Source of the DNA: Polytrichum commune
Taxonomy: Eukaryota > Streptophyta > Polytrichopsida > Polytrichales > Polytrichaceae
Assembly: GCA_950295325.1 (NCBI GenBank)
Contig: OX485804.1
Location: forward strand, 17,174,001 to 17,238,000
Length of the DNA stretch: 64,000 nt
Direction: 5' to 3'
The notes under the pieces are model-generated. The model did no database searches. It was given only the letters and a program-made list of their open reading frames with translations, and was not told the origin of the DNA. This document shows, one piece after another, positions 21,357 to 35,609 of the stretch. Position numbers and translations under genes: made by a program. The number at the start of each line of letters is the position of its first letter. Positions within the stretch are counted from its first letter, which is position 1.

Positions 21357-23589
21357 GAGGTGACTATCAAAATTTTAGAAACCACGTGAGATAAAAAATA
21401 GGGTCAATTTAATTCGTTGAGGGTAAAATTTATACATTCGTTAGATCTACCATAGCTTTGGAAATATGTCCCCTACATGTTTACATGTAAAATAAGGCGG
21501 TGAATAATTCCTCCATTTTAGTAATCAGTAGAAAAAAAATAAGATTATAGAGATTGGATCCCCCCAAATGTGTGTAGTAGAATCAATAGAATAATTATGG
21601 GTTAGACTACTTGGATGAAGAATTGTGTAATTCTGTCCAAATTTGAATGAAACGCGTTAGTTTGGAGGGAAACGTTGTGGATTTTTTGGGGGAAGGAATG
21701 TTGTGACTTCTCAACGGCCCTTGGGTTTGCTTAGGATTTGGACAAGCATAGTGGTGTGAAGGCGGTGAAGCATTTGGGTAGGAGGTCTTGCATTGGTGAA
21801 GCGTGGCACAAAGGCGGTAGGTAAGACACATTTTTGGAGCTTTTTTCTTTGCTCTATAGCATTCAAAGCATTCACATAGGGTGTTTCACAAGCGCCAAAG
21901 ATTCGGCTTGCTCCGCTCTCGTGAGGTATGTCCGCCTCATGCCAACAATTAGTTTTAGTTTTTTGTCATCATTGGTGTTAAACCTCTCCAAAATTTTGTC
22001 TTATCATGACATAAGAGAGCATATTGATATGTACCTTGACATGTATTGGAGGATGCATAGTTATATCCTAATCCTTCACATTGTAAATATTTGGTACAAG
22101 GTTGAATGTGTTTGTGAACACAATTTAAGTAAATGTTTTCAATTTGTGTATTTAGTTTTTTCAATTGAATGCAATTTTTTTTTTTCGAGTAGATAATTAT
22201 GAAAAAATTTCATGTCTTATGACAATTAATTATATTTCTTGTTTTGCTCTATACATGTTTACAACTTGTCTATGTTAGCTTGTACATTTTGTCATCTCCA
22301 TGTTCATTGGTAATCTTTTAACTAAATTCCAAGTGTTATTGATTGTATTTTGAATGGTACTTTGAATGCTTTAGCAATGGTATAACTAATTGAAACCGAT
22401 TAAATGACAAGATGGATGGTATGGAACGTTTGTTGCTCACATAGTCGATTTTGCAATGCTATAATATTCTGTTCATTATTTGGTACCTATACAATTTATA
22501 ATAAAAAAATATGATGCTAAAATTGGTCTCTCCAAACAATTACAAATAAACATAGGGTGCTAAAAAATATGTCAAAGCAACTTTATATCTACAAATAGGG
22601 AGGGAAAAAATACCAAGAGGTGCATAAATACCCCCCCATTAAATACCCCATTATTGCACGTGGTTACAAAATGTAAGAGGGTGTGATCCCCCCGTGTCAC
22701 ATGTAAATATGCTTTATTTGTCCTCCTTGACATAAGATAATGTGTGAGTAAAGTTCTTTTCTAAAAAGTGTATTTTCAAAACAGAATTCTAAAACTAGAT
22801 GACGCCTGTGGAAATACATTTTGCATATGGTTATACATTGAGCCCCTCAGTCCATCAAGGGTTAAGAGGTCAACATGTGGTTGCATGGGAATCAACACAT
22901 TGGCCACTGAATTCTTACTTTTAAAGGCTATCAACCCATTTTAATTTCAAAGATGCCTTAGTTCTTTCCAAAATGAAGATTCGAAAAGTTAGAAATAAAA
23001 ATAAAAATATGTTCATCAATCAAAAATTCAAAAGAACCGCCATAAGTAGAGAAAACTACAAAATAAAGTATACCAAGCACCTTTTCCCCATTAGGTTAGA
23101 ATTGACTGCTAAAAAGGATGAAGGTGATATACATTCTCCCCCCGCTTTCCTAATAGTGCATTCACGTCATTGTGGACCAACACACTTGTAAATGTCTGTG
23201 TTGAAACACATGTCAAAAGGCTGCAACTAGATAAATGCTTTTCGAAGTGATGAGTGTACATTGAAAGTCATGGTCACTTTTAAGAGCTTGTACTAGGGTC
23301 CACATTGCCAACTTCCCACTTGGGGTGAAAAAGGGAGTTTAAGTCGATGTTGCACTTTAAGGTCGTGTCCTTTTCTAAGTAGCATCTAAGGGCCAGTTTG
23401 GACTACGCTGAAGAAGTGCACCAGTCGGTCAAGAAATTTCAGTCCAAGACAAGGCTATTTGAGGCAACAATTGGTATGGCAAACCACCTGATGGAAGAAC
23501 AATCGTTTTTTTTTTTTAAGTCTTGAGTTGGAGTTCTCCAGAGGTCGAGTTTCTTGTTTGAGGGTTTGAGGTTACCCAAGAAACTTGAC
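21357..23589. other. Gene-free AT-rich stretch
   Basis: A few short open frames (for example 21834-22196) have low-complexity, AT-driven composition and no recognisable motif. Nothing else supportable was seen. Confidence 0.5.
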
Positions 23590-23908
23590 CTTCATGAGGG
23601 TCCTCACACATGATAAAATAAAATAAATCAACAGTTGTGAACATTCGGAGTGGCAAGGTCTCCCGGTTTTGTGTGAGGCCTACATCCAAGAAGTGGTCTT
23701 TGAAAATAGTCCAAGTGACCAAGAAACATGACCCATTCGATGCCATGTAGGAATCCATGTACACTGTACATCCATCTTGCATTCACATACTCCGTTGGTC
23801 CCTCCAGCGTAGTGTGAAGTGAACTTGGACCGGCTCTGCCTTTTCCACCAATGAGAGTGCTTGAAGTGTAATGGTCACGGGCTCTCAGTCTCGTGTGTGA
23901 AGTGGCCC
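23590..23908 (-). mobile_element. Harbinger/Tourist-like MITE, 5'-truncated copy
   Basis: Right part of the ~505-bp element, ending GTGTGTGAAGTGGCCC followed by TAA (23909-23911), the usual target trinucleotide. The left terminus is missing: homology starts near GGGTCCTCACACATGATAA. Orientation is set relative to the copy at 55727, which is called plus. Confidence 0.8.
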
Positions 23909-24749
23909 TAAGGGATACCAACCCATATCCTTCCATTCTAAAACTCTTATAATAAGTAGGTATGGGATGTGATGATGCCAAGGTGTTTTATGTGTGTGGT
24001 GTGAACCGTACAATAAATCATGAACGACATGTAGAGAATTGAGGTGAAATGTATGTGACTCATGATGTCCACCTTTTATATCAAGACTTCAAAACGGTCA
24101 TCTCCCGTACCCAATTATTCTTTGGACTTGTCATTTCAAGTCACACCCACATGTTGTCACATGGCAAGTACACTAAATAGTCCTATAAGTGTGGGTGAAA
24201 AATTAGTGTGGAACTAATTAGCATGGGACACACTAATTTTCTAGTCAAGGTGCAAATAATGTGGGGTCCAAGACCCCAGGTGTTTCCCCAAGTCTTCATG
24301 AAGACTTCTAACCAACAGAATGATAATTGGTTACAAGACAAAAGTAGTACAAAGTAAAATAATCACTCATATTAATTTTCTATAAAAAATTAATTAATGT
24401 GGTCCGCGCTAATTTTCTAGTAGAAAATTAGCGCGGGTTATAAATGAATGTGAGCCACAGTGATTCTCATTATGAAAATTAGCATGGGCTCTTGAAAATT
24501 ACTATGGCTCTCAATAATAGGATTGTAAGTGTAAATTTGTCAATGCAAAACCCTTGTTGCCGGATATTTACCATTTATAAGCACTTTGTGAGTTTAATAC
24601 CTCATTGATTGGATATGGTAAGTTAGTATTTCCGGGCTTTCAATAACATTCTATGCATGAGCTTTCGATTCCATGATCTCATACCTTGTAAGCACCTTTT
24701 TTTTTTCTTCTAGATGTTGAAGAAAGCCAAAATGGTGATGATGAAGCCA

Positions 24750-25480
24750 CGGGTAGATCACTTAGTGCATTTTAAAAACGCCGTGCAGCATAATATAGAG
24801 AGGATTAAAATCATTTGAAATAAAAAATATAAAGGAATTCCAAATTATGAAGGGGCCATTAAATGTAGACAATCTCATTATAAGTAAGTTAGATGGACAT
24901 AAAATGTGGGCCATTATTTTTTTGTAAAATTAATATAGGGGCTGAAGATAAGGATCCCAGAAGGTATGTTTAGTACTTGGGGTTATTTTGTACGTGCTGT
25001 AACATTGTGGACTCCACCCTAAATTGTAAATTCTAAACCCGCTTTACTATGCTCTGTGTTTTTGGTCACTTGCATTGCAATGACCGCTATGGTATTTGTG
25101 TTGGCATCTCCTATGTGTTTTCATCATAACAGTGTTTGCAATGATATTACTTTGCTATGGTCTCCTATGTGTTTTCTTCATAACTCTGTTTGCAATGGTA
25201 TTACTGTTTGCACCCTTTTTTGTTTCCATGTTTTCTCTCAACACTCGTCAATTGCGTTAGGAAGTAGATTAGCTTTTATTACTTAAAAGGAATATAGAGT
25301 ACAAAAAACTGCAGTGACTTGGACAATATAAGTAATGGAAGGGTGCAAACAAATGGGCCATTTTTGAAAGTAATTATAGGGAGGCTTTAATTCTGCCCTT
25401 GAAGGTAAATAGCCCCAAAACAACAAAAAAACCCTAGCCGCACGTGGTGCACAAAAATGCCTTAGAGTGATCTACCCGTG
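24750..25480. mobile_element. MULE-like non-autonomous element, 731 bp
   Basis: Imperfect inverted ends: CGGGTAGATCACTTAGTGCA at the left and TGCCTTAGAGTGATCTACCC at the right. A perfect 10-bp direct repeat GATGAAGCCA flanks it (24740-24749 and 25481-25490). Duplications of 9-11 bp are typical of Mutator-like elements. No transposase is present; the frame at 25056-25286 has no recognised motif. Confidence 0.82.
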
Positions 25481-25751
25481 GATGAAGCCATTGGAGTGAT
25501 GAAGTGATGAAGCCACATACAGATGATATTGCAACTTTTCATTCACATGTAGATTCATTCATCCCACTTTTGGTCATTTCATCCATCAAGATGACCCAAC
25601 CCCTCCCCCCTTTCTATTTGTAGTATTAGATTTTGCAATATAGTTTCTTTTCACCTAAAAGTATAGGATTGCAAATACGACAATTGCAAATTTGTCATTG
25701 AGTACCGTACATAGTATATCATTCACACCTATTATTGTGCTCACTATTATT

Positions 25752-26093
25752 CTCGGGGGGGTAGTCATTGGTTGGAGTAGCAATATACGTGCGAACAAAT
25801 GATAGGGTATTTTAAAAACATGGGGGCAAAAAATTATAATCGGACTTCAGAGTAATATAGGGTATCAAAAATGACATTGGACATCTTTAAAGTACTATAG
25901 GGTATGGAATAATAGGTAATTTGGAATTATAAGTAATGCAAGCCATTTTTCTATTAACCCAAAGTAGAAATTTGCATAATGATAGCATGTGAAAAAAAAA
26001 AGAGAATTGAAAGTAATACCCCCCTATAAAATAGTGGTTGTTCGCACCTATATCCTTAACTTTTTAACACACTGCCCCCCCCCCCCCCCCGAG
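25752..26093 (-). mobile_element. hAT-like MITE with poly-G/poly-C ends, copy 2 (inverted)
   Basis: Reverse-complement copy of the element at 21006. It is flanked by a perfect 8-bp direct repeat CTATTATT (25744-25751 and 26094-26101). The two copies differ by scattered substitutions and share the internal landmark ACCCAAAGTAGAAATTTGCA (given here as on copy 2). Confidence 0.88.
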
Positions 26094-26101
26094 CTATTAT
26101 T

Positions 26102-28865
26102 TTGACATACCACAATAAATTTGGTCAATATGATTTCTTGGATGTACATCAACTTTTAAGTTCCACTATCATATGCTCTGAACTAAGAATGTGGAATCAA
26201 ACTTTACAGTAAAAAAATTCGTATATAGTAGGTTGAAACATATAGTACCAAAACAATAACAGTTTAATACTAATAACTCAACATTTTGATAAGATTTAAC
26301 CATTCTTTTTTTAAGTTATTGTTTTATTAAGTTATAAGTCACTCATACTAATTTCTAGCCCACGCATAAAATATAGTAGGCCACGATACTTTCTATATGC
26401 ACTAATAGGTGTGCATAGTGTAGTGACTAAAGCTTTAGGTGTGATTGTTTGGTGATAGTTTAAATTCAGTTCATATGTTAGTGATCAGTTAGTGATCTTA
26501 ATCAGACACACGTATTTGAGTGGTATGTGGTTAGGAGTGGCTCCAATGATGGATATAAAAAAGACATGTGTTTAAAACTAGGATTTAAGTAAACATGAAC
26601 AGAAATCTTGTCCAAAATTGATAATGCATCTAAGAGTATTTTTTGCATGATTGAGACATGCACATTGCACAACAAATTATGAAGGACAAAATTAGGAGAA
26701 TATGATGAAATCCCCAATTATAAATACTTTGAGAAGCAATATTCATTAGAAGAGGAAACATGGTCAAATAGGCCTTGAAGGACCCTCAATTGGTGAGTGA
26801 AAATGAAATGTTTCTTATTAATTTGATTTCCATCCATGGGCCTAGGCAACCGAGAATCTCGTGAGTAGATCTCATTAGAGCGGGAAATCAAAAGATTGGA
26901 CCTTTAGATTGGGCACTTTAGACTTTTAGTAAGAGTTGGTTTTGCATGTTCATTGGTTTGGCCTGGCATGCCGCATATTTGGCGCCAAATATCCGAGCAA
27001 TGATATTCTTGTCTCGATTTCATACATGGTACATTACATGGAGGGAACCTAAGAATTGAGCAATGAGCAGTGAACAGAGAGTGGTGAGTGGTGAGTGATC
27101 ATGCTTGGAGATGATGTTTATGATCACTCCAAATCCTAGTAACTCCAACAACATAGTATCCGTCCATAAGTCAGTCACTCTCCCATTTGTTTTTATGTTT
27201 TGTTGTTGGTGTTGTTGGATTATGATGCACTATCTTTTTAAATATGGAAGTTGGGTGGACATTAGGATTCAGTGCCACACAAAAAATGTACTCAAGGGAA
27301 GGGGAGTGTCCCAATTGCTAAGAGCCTACAACGAGGCGAAAATGCTTCCCTTTTGATGCAATTGGAACATGGCATACTCTAGCGACATACCTTCTCCCTT
27401 GAGATGTTGATTCTTATCTTTAATGGTCATGTCTTGGGTACTATAGGCCAATCCATAGCATACTTATATTTGTTGTCACTCACACAACGCTTGACGTCAT
27501 CATGGACAGACCAAAACTTATGCTCCACATTGTTGGTGGAAGGGAACTTTTTCTTCATCTCTTTGTACGTTGGAGCAAATGTGCCATGTTTGCTAGTTTC
27601 ACTTTGACATTGCACAAAGCCCACGTAATGGCTTTCATTGCCCAATTTTTTTTTTGGTACAGTTGAGTGGCAACCTTACAATGTGTCATTGGAAATTAAG
27701 GTTGTTCAATCTCCAATACCAATGTGGGGTGTGCCACACCATGCCCTACATAATTTAACAGCTCATGTATGTATGGTTTTCTTTATCTTATTGTTTGGGG
27801 GCGAGGAATGGAGTGCTTCACTTTGTTGGGTCCATGTGAGTCGCATTTGGCACCAAGTGGCAAGTCGAGTTTTTGTTTGGTGGAACCAAACAACTTTGTG
27901 TCCTCCAAGGCATAATCCTTCGTGTTACGACCTTTTGCTCCTGGATAAAACTTTATGGCCTCTACCATTGGCCTTTGATCTCCATACTTGGCAATAGCCT
28001 TGAGTTTTGATGATGATGAGTCATGGCCTTTACTATTGGACCTACCTTTCAACCATGACCTATAATTCACAATATGTATGAAGGTTGGGTTTAAATCATC
28101 CAATGTGCCTTCCTAAAGACAAGTCATTTGTGTCCCCTAATATTGAAGGCACTTGTTGTGGACCAATTCTACAAGGTATCGTGTTGGCATTTATGCATGT
28201 CTATGGTCATATCTTGCGTAAAAGAAAGAAATGAAAATAAGAAAACTATGATCAACTCCAAATGAATAGTGGTGACACTAGGAATTTGAATAATGGACAT
28301 GCTAAACTTGATTGTTAAAATGATAATAGAAGTTTGCATCTAGGAATTAGAGACCATTAACTCTAAATGAACAAGGATCCAAAGTCGAGACAAAACCATC
28401 CTCATTATTATTCTTTTGCATCAAAATTATTTCAGTGACCTCTCCGAATGTAGAATACATTTCTTGATCAACATACATGGTTTTATCTAGAGGTTGAATC
28501 TTACACACGTAAATCTTCGGAGACACAAAAGTATCCATCATCCTTTAGAGGCAAGTCAATGGCACAAACAATCCATAAGCTTGTACATAGGTCTAAGAAC
28601 ATATAATGCATATTTAGAGAAGCCCTCACATGTATGCTTATAGTGTGCATACATGTATCAAATGGTGTGGATAGGTTGATGGCTCCCCCACCCTAAACTA
28701 TCAATTGGTCGGGGTGGTGTAGATGGCTCCCCTGCCACACCAAATTAATCATCACAGCATGTGGTAAACCTAAAATTAATTTAATAAAAATCTAAAATCT
28801 AAAAAGAAACCAACAACCAAAAACAAAAAGTGTTACAACATTGCATCACCAAAATCTCTCCTTTT
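26102..28865. other. Gene-poor stretch; possible decayed coding pieces on minus strand at 27.4-28.1 kb
   Basis: Two minus-strand frames (27427-27645 with FAPTYKEMKKKFPS; 27783-28103 with KAIAKYGDQRPMVEAIKF) look more protein-like than their surroundings and are separated by stops, which suggests a decayed gene, perhaps of transposon origin; I recognise no family. A segment near 26519-26575 (TGGTATGTGGTTAGG...) is repeated in diverged form near 40327-40380. Confidence 0.35.
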
Positions 28866-29640
28866 AGGACTTTTTTACAACCTTAGGAAGTGTTGCGGGG
28901 TCAATTGGAGACCACTTGATCGCATCAAATTCAATATGTCCTTTAGAATATACATATTTGAGAATCTTTGAATTTATTAGTTTGGCACCAAAACACTAAA
29001 TTCACTTTTTTTATTTTGTAGAAAACAAAATCCACATGAAACTCAATATTTTTTTTTTAAAAATGGTCCAAATGATCACCAAATTTAATTCATTTTTCTA
29101 TGAAAAGAATTGGAGAAAACTTGAAATTTAGTGTCTTGGATTTGAGACACTCATTTCTCACTTTTAAGGATTTCCTCTAGAACTTTGGGAAGCATTGTTG
29201 GGGTCATTTGGAGCCCAACTTCACCAAATTTCATTCAATTTTTTCTATGAGAAGAAATGACATAATCTTGAAATTGAGTGTCACAATTGCGAGACACAAA
29301 TTCTCATTTTTGGGGATTTATTTTGGAACCCTAAGGAGCGTTGTGGGGCTCATTTGGAGCCCATGTGACCAAATACAATTCAATGTTTTTCTATGAAGAG
29401 AGATGGGAAAATTTTGAAATTTAGTGTCTCGGATCCGAGACACAAGTTTCTCATTTACGGGGACTTATTCTAGAACCCTAGGAAGTGCTTCTAGGGGTGT
29501 TTGGAGCCCCCTTCACTACATTTAGTTTAGTTACTTTTGTTAAGACAAAATTCCAATATCTTGAGATGTATTGTCTAGCATGTAAGACAAGGAAGTGTGA
29601 ACACCAAGAAGTGTAGGTGGTCCATTGTTTGGGTCATTTG
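28866..29640. repeat. Degenerate tandem repeat of ~135-150 bp
   Basis: About five diverged units share (T)TTGGAGCCC, ATTCAAT.TTTTCTATGA.GAGA, GAAATTTAGTGTCTC, GAGACAC and AACCCTA(G)GAAG motifs. Units begin near 28880, 29060, 29190, 29340 and 29490. Confidence 0.7.
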
Positions 29641-29690
29641 GAAACATCTTGATATAAAATACATAACATCACAAAAGATCTTTGGAATGC

Positions 29691-29972
29691 CCAAAATATA
29701 ATATCTTTATAGTCATGGTATCAAAACATAATATTCTCATTATTGGAGTAATTATCAAATGCCTAAAGCTACTTTATTGTGACTTTAATTTTGATTCTTT
29801 GGAGACCACTTGATCGAATTTTATTATAAAACCAAAATATAATATCTTTATAGTCATGGTATCAAAACATAATATTCTCATTATTGGAGTAATTATCAAA
29901 TGCCTAAAGCTACTTTATTGTGACTTTAATTTTGATTCTTTGGAGACCACTTGATCGAATTTTATTATAAAA
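29691..29972. repeat. 141-bp exact-looking direct duplication
   Basis: Segments 29691-29831 and 29832-29972 appear identical base for base, beginning CCAAAATATAATATC and ending around ATTTTATTATAAAA. A very recent tandem duplication. Confidence 0.9.
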
Positions 29973-31620
29973 TAAAATAAAATCCATTATATTCATAAAT
30001 TTACTTTTGGCACCAGGACAACATGTCCTCGTTCTTTAGGAAATATGTGAAAAGGAGCTTCTTTGGATGCTTCTACCCTTGATAGTTTTGATATTATTAG
30101 TGTGTATTTGCCAGAAGGTATTTGTGTGCCTAATGTTTCATCGCGTCTGTGTACCATCCCTCCTTGGAACGGTCACAAGGAAAAATAATTTTGAGATTAT
30201 GCTTGGATTTGCATGTCTCATTTTGAATCTATATGTCCCAAAGAAGAAAGATGTTGGAAACGATATGAGGGCATTTGTGGCCTTCTATGATTACGTGTTG
30301 GAAAAAGATTGGTGGGGTTTCAACGAGTTTTCATCGTATTATCCTCTTGGCACATATTTGATGGTGTTACTTTTAAACCTTAATCCTTTTGCTACTTTAA
30401 GTTCTCCCTCTTCAACACATTGCAATATTAACTTGTTTGCAGCAACCATCCTAAGTGGTAGGATTTGTTGCACAGAGTCAAGGTTTTTCATCATGAGGTT
30501 TTTCCATTCATATCCAAATTTGAGTATGTTTTTAAAAAGAAAAAGTGCAAAGTCTTCATATGTTGAAACAACTTCATTGTGACGATTTCTCTACAATCCA
30601 AGTGATAATAACTTCAAGTTGTGTAACAATGTTTGGAGTAATTACTTTGCTTTGATTTGACCTTATTTAAATCATGCATGCAAAAGTTATAAGGGTTCAA
30701 AGTCTTATTGGTATGTGACTCATAATCAACACAAAAGCATGATGTTAAGGTGGCGGACATTCTCAAACTCAACATATTATGCAAGAATTTAGGGTTTAGT
30801 TGGTTATGGACGTGGTGTATTATTTATTTTTGAGTTTGTTTTAGCACCAAATATTGTATAAGGAACACTCATCACAAATATAGTCTTCAGAATGTGATTA
30901 TCATATTAATGTTAAGTCAAATCAAGCAAGCAATGGCTCTATGTTGTAGATTTTCTCCACATCTATGCAAGGAAGCTACCACTCAACAAATTGTGGTCAA
31001 AACTAGTATTATAATGATTATGAACTTTTTGGTCAATTTCTTATTAAACTGCCACCGCATGCCCACTTTAATACCTCCACTATGATGCCAAAAGTTTGCA
31101 CATATCATGTCCACGGTTTTATAATATACAATCACCTACATAATGGCAACACAATGAATATAAATTACAACATTTGAAGAACAAGTGGTAACATTTCTGA
31201 AAATTGCTTGCTTATTTTTTTAACTCATCAAGAGTCTAGAATTTCTTAAATACCAATTTCAATCAAGTCAATGTAATAATTCAAGATCTTTGTAATTCTT
31301 TGTAGGACTCAAGTGAAGCAAATGAAGAATAGTTTTTGTAAAGCTCCTTGGGACCTGTCCATTGAGATATTCAATTCTACACACTCGTTAAAATGTATAT
31401 TCAATTTCCTCCAATGCTCATAATTAATTTGAAATGTCCTTGAATGAAGCAAACAAAGAGTATATCTTGCTTGCCATCTATAAATTTACGATAGATGTGT
31501 TTAATCTCAACATACCGATAATTTGGACACCTCTATTTGATTGGTATGTGGTTAGATGCAGATCTAAGACCTTGCTCCATAAACCCATTCCAGGTTCACA
31601 TATGAGCTCAAGTCTATGAT
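29973..31620. other. Gene-poor stretch with a 171-codon unrecognised open frame
   Basis: The plus-strand frame 30067-30582 (ATG start, hydrophobic first 15 residues) is the longest in the AT-rich half. Its composition is Phe/Leu-rich and no domain is recognised, so I do not call it a gene. The segment 30683-30760 (ATGCAAAAGTTATAAGGGTTC...) recurs in diverged form at 38934-39020. Confidence 0.35.
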
Positions 31621-31626
31621 CAAGGT

Positions 31627-31669
<43 letters not shown>
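31627..31669. repeat. (CT)n microsatellite
   Basis: About 21 CT dinucleotides. The sequence just upstream (CCATTCCAGGTTCACATATG at about 31585) is also found before a shorter CT tract at 36980-37040, so these may be the 3' tails of a second retroelement (SINE-like) family. That link is tentative. Confidence 0.9.
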
Positions 31670-31672
<3 letters not shown>

Positions 31673-34600
31673 CCTTGAAATTTAAGATTCTCCCAAGGGC
31701 TGCCTGGGAAAAAAAGAGTAATATAAGCAACAGAGAAATACACCAGTAAGTCCCAGAGGGACCTCCGGCACCGTAGCCTTCGGTGCTTGTCGAGGGAACT
31801 ACAAGGGCGGCGTTGTAGCTTTCCAATACAAGAAGTTGCTCCTGATGAAAGAACTTTGAGTGACTGAATGCTGAGAGAAATTTGAGTGACTAAGACTCGC
31901 GGCAAGGTTGTGTAGCCCTAGCCGACGTAGATAGGTTGCAGCAACGAGAGCGCTATCAAGAAACATTTCGTAGCCTCAAACTCTGCGGCACCAAAGTCTG
32001 AATTCTTGCATGCTTGGCTATATTCAAGGTTTGCTACTGTGATTGACGGAATACTAGCACTCGATACTAAATGATAAGATGAGCAAATTAGGCTCAGCTT
32101 CGGAGGATTTCAAGGTGGAGATATACGCCTTGTATGCGAACGGCTTACATTTGGAATGTGACTAAGAACTTAAGTTAGCACAAATCTTGCTTAAGTTACT
32201 TGATTATTTGTTAATATATTTATGACTATGTATAACAAGAGAATATAGTATTGGTATAGATTACCTACCTCTAAGGAAGTGGTAAAGCCTTGTTGACATC
32301 GATAACAAGTAAGAGGTCTGCTAACACCTATTGTACGCTCTACTCACATACTTTGTGGTATTTTGGGGAGCATGGGCATAGGTGAGGACCTCTTCTACAA
32401 GTGCTACACGCCTTCCGAAGATTACTCTGCTCATTTCAATTCCTAAAGACTACTTGCTTTGTGTCCGGAATTGAATTTGAATCTTTCTTGTTATTACACC
32501 AACTTTCTCTCTATATTCTCTAATTGGACCTCAACTTGAGCTCTATGCACCTTGTGGTAATAAAGTAGTTGGGATTATATAAAATAGATCAAGAAACAGA
32601 CAACCAGTATAGTCATCTAACTATACAAGGTAAATCGAATAAAGTCTGAGATTCTTGATCTTCCTACATAAAATCAAAGATAGGGTTAGAGTAACTCTAT
32701 AGAGAGTCACAAATATCTTTGAAAACAACCATGATCTCCTGAAAATGTGGTGTATAAATATTGTGGGTTGTATCAGAATACAACCATATATAAACACATT
32801 TCTCCTAATAAGTGATTGATATATCTATGTCGAAGCAAGCATGTGTGTGATGTCAACATTGAAGGGTGAAGGTACTAAAGAAACCATTTGAGGGAACCAT
32901 AACCATAACCTGGATTTTCTCACGGCCAGGATATGGTTACTTGATATTCAGTCACAATATGATTTTATTTGATAATAGAAATGAACTCTGGACCATTTGG
33001 AAATATGGGAACTCTGAAGCTATTTCGAGGTCCTATTAAAAATAAACTGACATTTCCTAAACATGATAATTATGATGACATTACTTTATCTGCAGTCGCA
33101 GTTAAGTCTATGGGACTAACAATACCAGTGGAGCAACCAATATTATGGAATGAGATAGTGATTCGCTAAGGTTCTTGAATTACATTCTTGACCATGCTAT
33201 ATCAAAATCACTGATGCAATTGTAATATCCTTATATATATTGAAATATAAACTCGAATACTCAAGTACATTGATGCAACAACATTATGTATGCATATGTA
33301 TGCCTTACATAATTTGCGTGAGATGAACAACATGTATGAACAAAATTCCAATAGTTCTTTTAACGGGAAAAGGGTGGAATAACAAGATGTGGAATGGATA
33401 GTAACTGATAAACTTGATTACCAGGACCCTTCCAAGGGATATATGTTGTCATAACTTAACTCTACCTGTATACTATCAGGACAAGACATTGATCAAGACA
33501 ATATTAATAAGCTCTCTCTCTCTCTCTCTCTAAACTATATAAATAATAAAATGTGATATTCTCGACAATTTGATTCAAACCTCCTACAAAGCATGGAATA
33601 CTTAGTAAGCTCTACACCAAAGTTAAAACATTACACTATACTTAACCATGAGTTAACTAACCACGGTCAAGGAAGTTACCATGCTCCACGATTTAGGGTT
33701 TCAGTGACCTAAAGTGGCCACTATACCTTACTAAACCAATACTTAAACCCTACACTCTTCCACGTGAAAACTCTTTTACATGCTTGAAGGAGGAAACACT
33801 TGGCTTAGATTGTTCAATACAGCTAAGTAGATACATGATAAGTGTGGAAGCGCATGGTGTTTAGTGTACAAAAGGTTGTTGTTGTTGTTTCAAGAAAGTT
33901 ACACAATATCGCAAATGAGTAGGTTTGTATACTCATTGTTTTGTATTGAGTATAAGTGTTTGCGAACATTCAATGGACTTGGTAGGTAAGATAAATGCGT
34001 GACATTGTAATTGAGCTTAGTTGAAGACACATGACACACACTTTTCTAACACACAAATGTATGTTTGGGTTGGCATGGGTGCAAGTGAGGCTAGCTCTTC
34101 ATATTTTCAACACCAACAATAGTGCATTACTCATGTTTGAATACTCTTTCACAATTGAAATAATACACTTGTGAAAGTTATTAAGTTACTTTGAATTAGT
34201 ATTTTGATGTACACACAAATTCCAGAAAGTAGTTGAGACATTGAGAATACCTACAAATGAGGTACGTAAGTCTACATATCACATCTTTGCTTTATTACTT
34301 GATTGTAACAATAATCATTGAGCACAATGCAATCATATATTAGACTATATTTTCAACTCAGTTGCCATATGTGATGGATATTTGTTACCATGACATATAT
34401 TATAACATTTTGGTACTTTATGCCTTTATGACAACCCATGTTTTAAACTTTGATTTGAAAGCAAAGACACATAACAGAGTATCTAAGTACTTTGATAAGC
34501 ATATATATTCCTAGTTGAAAATTCAATCAACTTACTATGATGTAAAACATAGCACTAAATCCATAATTACAATATTGGATATTATGTTTAGGGAGGCAAT

Positions 34601-35564
34601 AGACTTGTGATGAAAGAAAATCCCACCCACCCACCCTTGCTTTATTATGATCAAGACTAGAAAGGAGAAGGCCTTTGAAAAGAGGAATATCAAGCTTTGA
34701 GAAAAGCTTTGAAAAATGACAACTCTATCTGTAGATCTGCTTCTATAAATCTATGGTCAAGGGAACTTACTTAATACTATAATAAGTAAAGGAGAACAAT
34801 GAAATTTTCTAACATAATTTATGCAACAACAACCGCTTATGCTAAGTAACCCTTGAGATTAGGTCAAGTAACGAGAACTAATAAAGGTGGAAGGAGTGTG
34901 TAATCTGCCTCGTGTGTTTCAAATGGCTAAAGAACATGTAGAATACTCAACGATAGTATGTGTATTTGATGATACAAAATGATTGTTTATGCTAAACATG
35001 ATTGTGTGATATAAATAACAATTGGGTTCTGCTGATATTTACCTCGTGTATGTTACTAAGCCTCTATAATGATTTGGTTGGCGGCATGGGCACATGTGAG
35101 GCAGACCTTTCATAAATTTGACAACACTCTTAAGTTTTGTATCTCATCTTTCTTCATAATTTTTGTATGTTGCATACATATTCTACGAGACAATTTAGAA
35201 TACAAAGCATATGGATTTAAGGCAAACACTTGAAGCTCTATTGATTTTGTCTTGCACATGATTTTGAACTTGAACATGTAAATTTTGGATATTATGCACA
35301 ACACTTTACCTAAGCATAAATCGGGTAAATTCCTAATAGATTTATGATTGAGGTTGTAACTTTTTGCTTTGAGGAGACAAACTTATATGAGAAAGCACCA
35401 AATTAGGAAAGATAGTTGGACAAAGATTTTCCTTGTGGGATGGTCCCACCCACCCTCCCAGGTATTGAAGGATACCCAAATATGCAGAAGAATGGAATGG
35501 CCTCTGAGCAAGAGGATGTGCTAAGAAGTGATTAACCTTGAAAGTAAGCATAGACTTGCTCATG

Positions 35565-35609
<45 letters not shown>

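Noticed and set aside
30067-30582. A 171-codon open frame as a gene.
   Set aside because: No recognisable domain, AT-driven Phe/Leu composition, and no splice or homolog evidence; kept only as a note in the spacer entry.
31620-31905. Open frames with EREREREREREI repeats.
   Set aside because: Translation of a (CT)n microsatellite.
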